This document shows positions 45,513-45,729 of a stretch of DNA of 45,729 nt, in pieces. The stretch spans positions 1 through 45,729 of the forward strand of contig JAZQUI010000009.1 in the NCBI GenBank assembly GCA_045631205.1, written 5' to 3'. How positions within the stretch are numbered: position 1 is the first letter of the stretch; every line of letters starts with the position of its first letter. The position numbers and the translations under genes were made by a program. Under the pieces are notes generated by a model. It did no database searches. It worked only from the letters and a program-made list of their open reading frames with translations, and had not been told where the DNA came from. Source of the stretch: HGM04593 sp045631205. GTDB lineage: Bacteria; Bacteroidota; Bacteroidia; Bacteroidales; Bacteroidaceae.

Positions 45513-45729
45513 TTATTCAGCGATGAACTTGGTATTGTTCTTGATATAAACCTGGCCTTTAACGGTCTCTGTAACTACACGTCCTGAAAGGTCGTAGATA
45601 GCGTCGTTGCCGTTCTCGTTCTCAGCAGTGATGAACTTGATACCGGTTACACCGTTTGTTACAGTGATATAACCTTTCCAGTTGTTAAGATACTCTTTTG
45701 AACCGGGAGCAGAGATAGAGATGTACTTA
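45513..45729 (-). CDS. C-terminal end of a secreted protein with a sorting-type tail (partial)
   Basis: Only the last 71 residues are in the window; the gene enters from the right edge and stops with TAA at 45515-45513. The visible part reads APGSKEYLNNWKGYITVTNG, then AENENGNDAIYDLSGRVV and ends VYIKNNTKFIAE. The YDLSGR, GQVYIKNNTKF pattern is typical of the C-terminal modules of secreted or surface proteins in Bacteroidales and looks like a type IX-like sorting tail. The main domain lies outside, so no function can be given. Confidence 0.7.
   Translation of the reverse strand, partial: KYISISAPGSKEYLNNWKGYITVTNGVTGIKFITAENENGNDAIYDLSGRVVTETVKGQVYIKNNTKFIAE

Noticed and set aside
1..45729. 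prophage, insertion sequence or defence island
   Set aside because: No integrase, transposase, phage structural gene, direct-repeat ends or restriction or CRISPR gene can be seen; gene content is standard chromosome.

Overview
The window looks like chromosomal DNA from an anaerobic gut-type member of the order Bacteroidales (phylum Bacteroidota). The evidence is a tmRNA whose encoded tag reads GETNYALAA, repeated -7 boxes of the Bacteroidota form TAnnTTTG, a general lack of strong Shine-Dalgarno sites, and families typical of the order (DUF3316, DUF3078, BspA-like leucine-rich repeats, C10 peptidases, CBM20-MalQ, long single-chain pyruvate:ferredoxin oxidoreductase). I cannot place it to family or genus. 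Most of the window is ordinary housekeeping chromosome. I see no phage, insertion sequence, CRISPR array or integrative element.

Layout. 1-4920: a leftward promoter at the edge, a tRNA-Leu(UAG) with its own promoter and terminator, then a leftward operon of topoisomerase IV subunit A, a DUF3316 outer-membrane protein and an S41 lipoprotein peptidase. 5140-7581: a rightward operon of glycyl-tRNA synthetase, an FKBP-type lipoprotein and a DUF3467 protein. 7619-8898: tmRNA followed on the same strand, 18 bases later, by an AraC-family regulator. 9090-11076: MntP manganese exporter and a CcsA-type cytochrome c assembly protein. 11077-11481: a non-coding stretch with several stem-loops and a strong terminator. 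11482-13749: RNase Y, ZapA and a small coiled-coil protein (leftward). 13997-18893: two secreted proteins carrying BspA-like repeats and a C-terminal dockerin; one is also a C10 cysteine protease.

18992-20472: overlapping uracil-DNA-glycosylase-like and DUF2156 genes. 20527-23099: YidC insertase and a linked protein of unknown function. 23310-28603: DUF3078 outer-membrane protein, a CPA2 antiporter and an MsbA-like ABC exporter (rightward). 28668-33828: an APC amino-acid permease and NifJ (leftward). 33994-35667: a secreted glycosyl-hydrolase-like 10 protein. 35733-42449: one close-packed leftward gene string, leuA-leuC-leuD-leuB followed by an N-acetylmuramoyl-L-alanine amidase and an MCE/MlaD protein. 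42711-45395: CBM20-containing 4-alpha-glucanotransferase. 45513-45729: the C-terminal end of a secreted protein running off the right edge.

How the parts fit. The genes cover translation and ribosome rescue (GlyRS, tRNA-Leu, tmRNA), DNA topology and repair, RNA decay, envelope assembly (YidC, MsbA-like, MCE, amidase, outer-membrane proteins), anaerobic pyruvate metabolism, leucine synthesis and starch or glycogen use. Terminators are unusually clear: nine strong inverted repeats mark most operon ends. The points most worth a second look are the dockerin-tagged protease and LRR pair, the tmRNA-AraC arrangement, the structured non-coding block at 11202-11297, the leuA leader with two competing pairings, and the joining of leucine synthesis to envelope genes. 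I did not find a clear new defence or mobile system.
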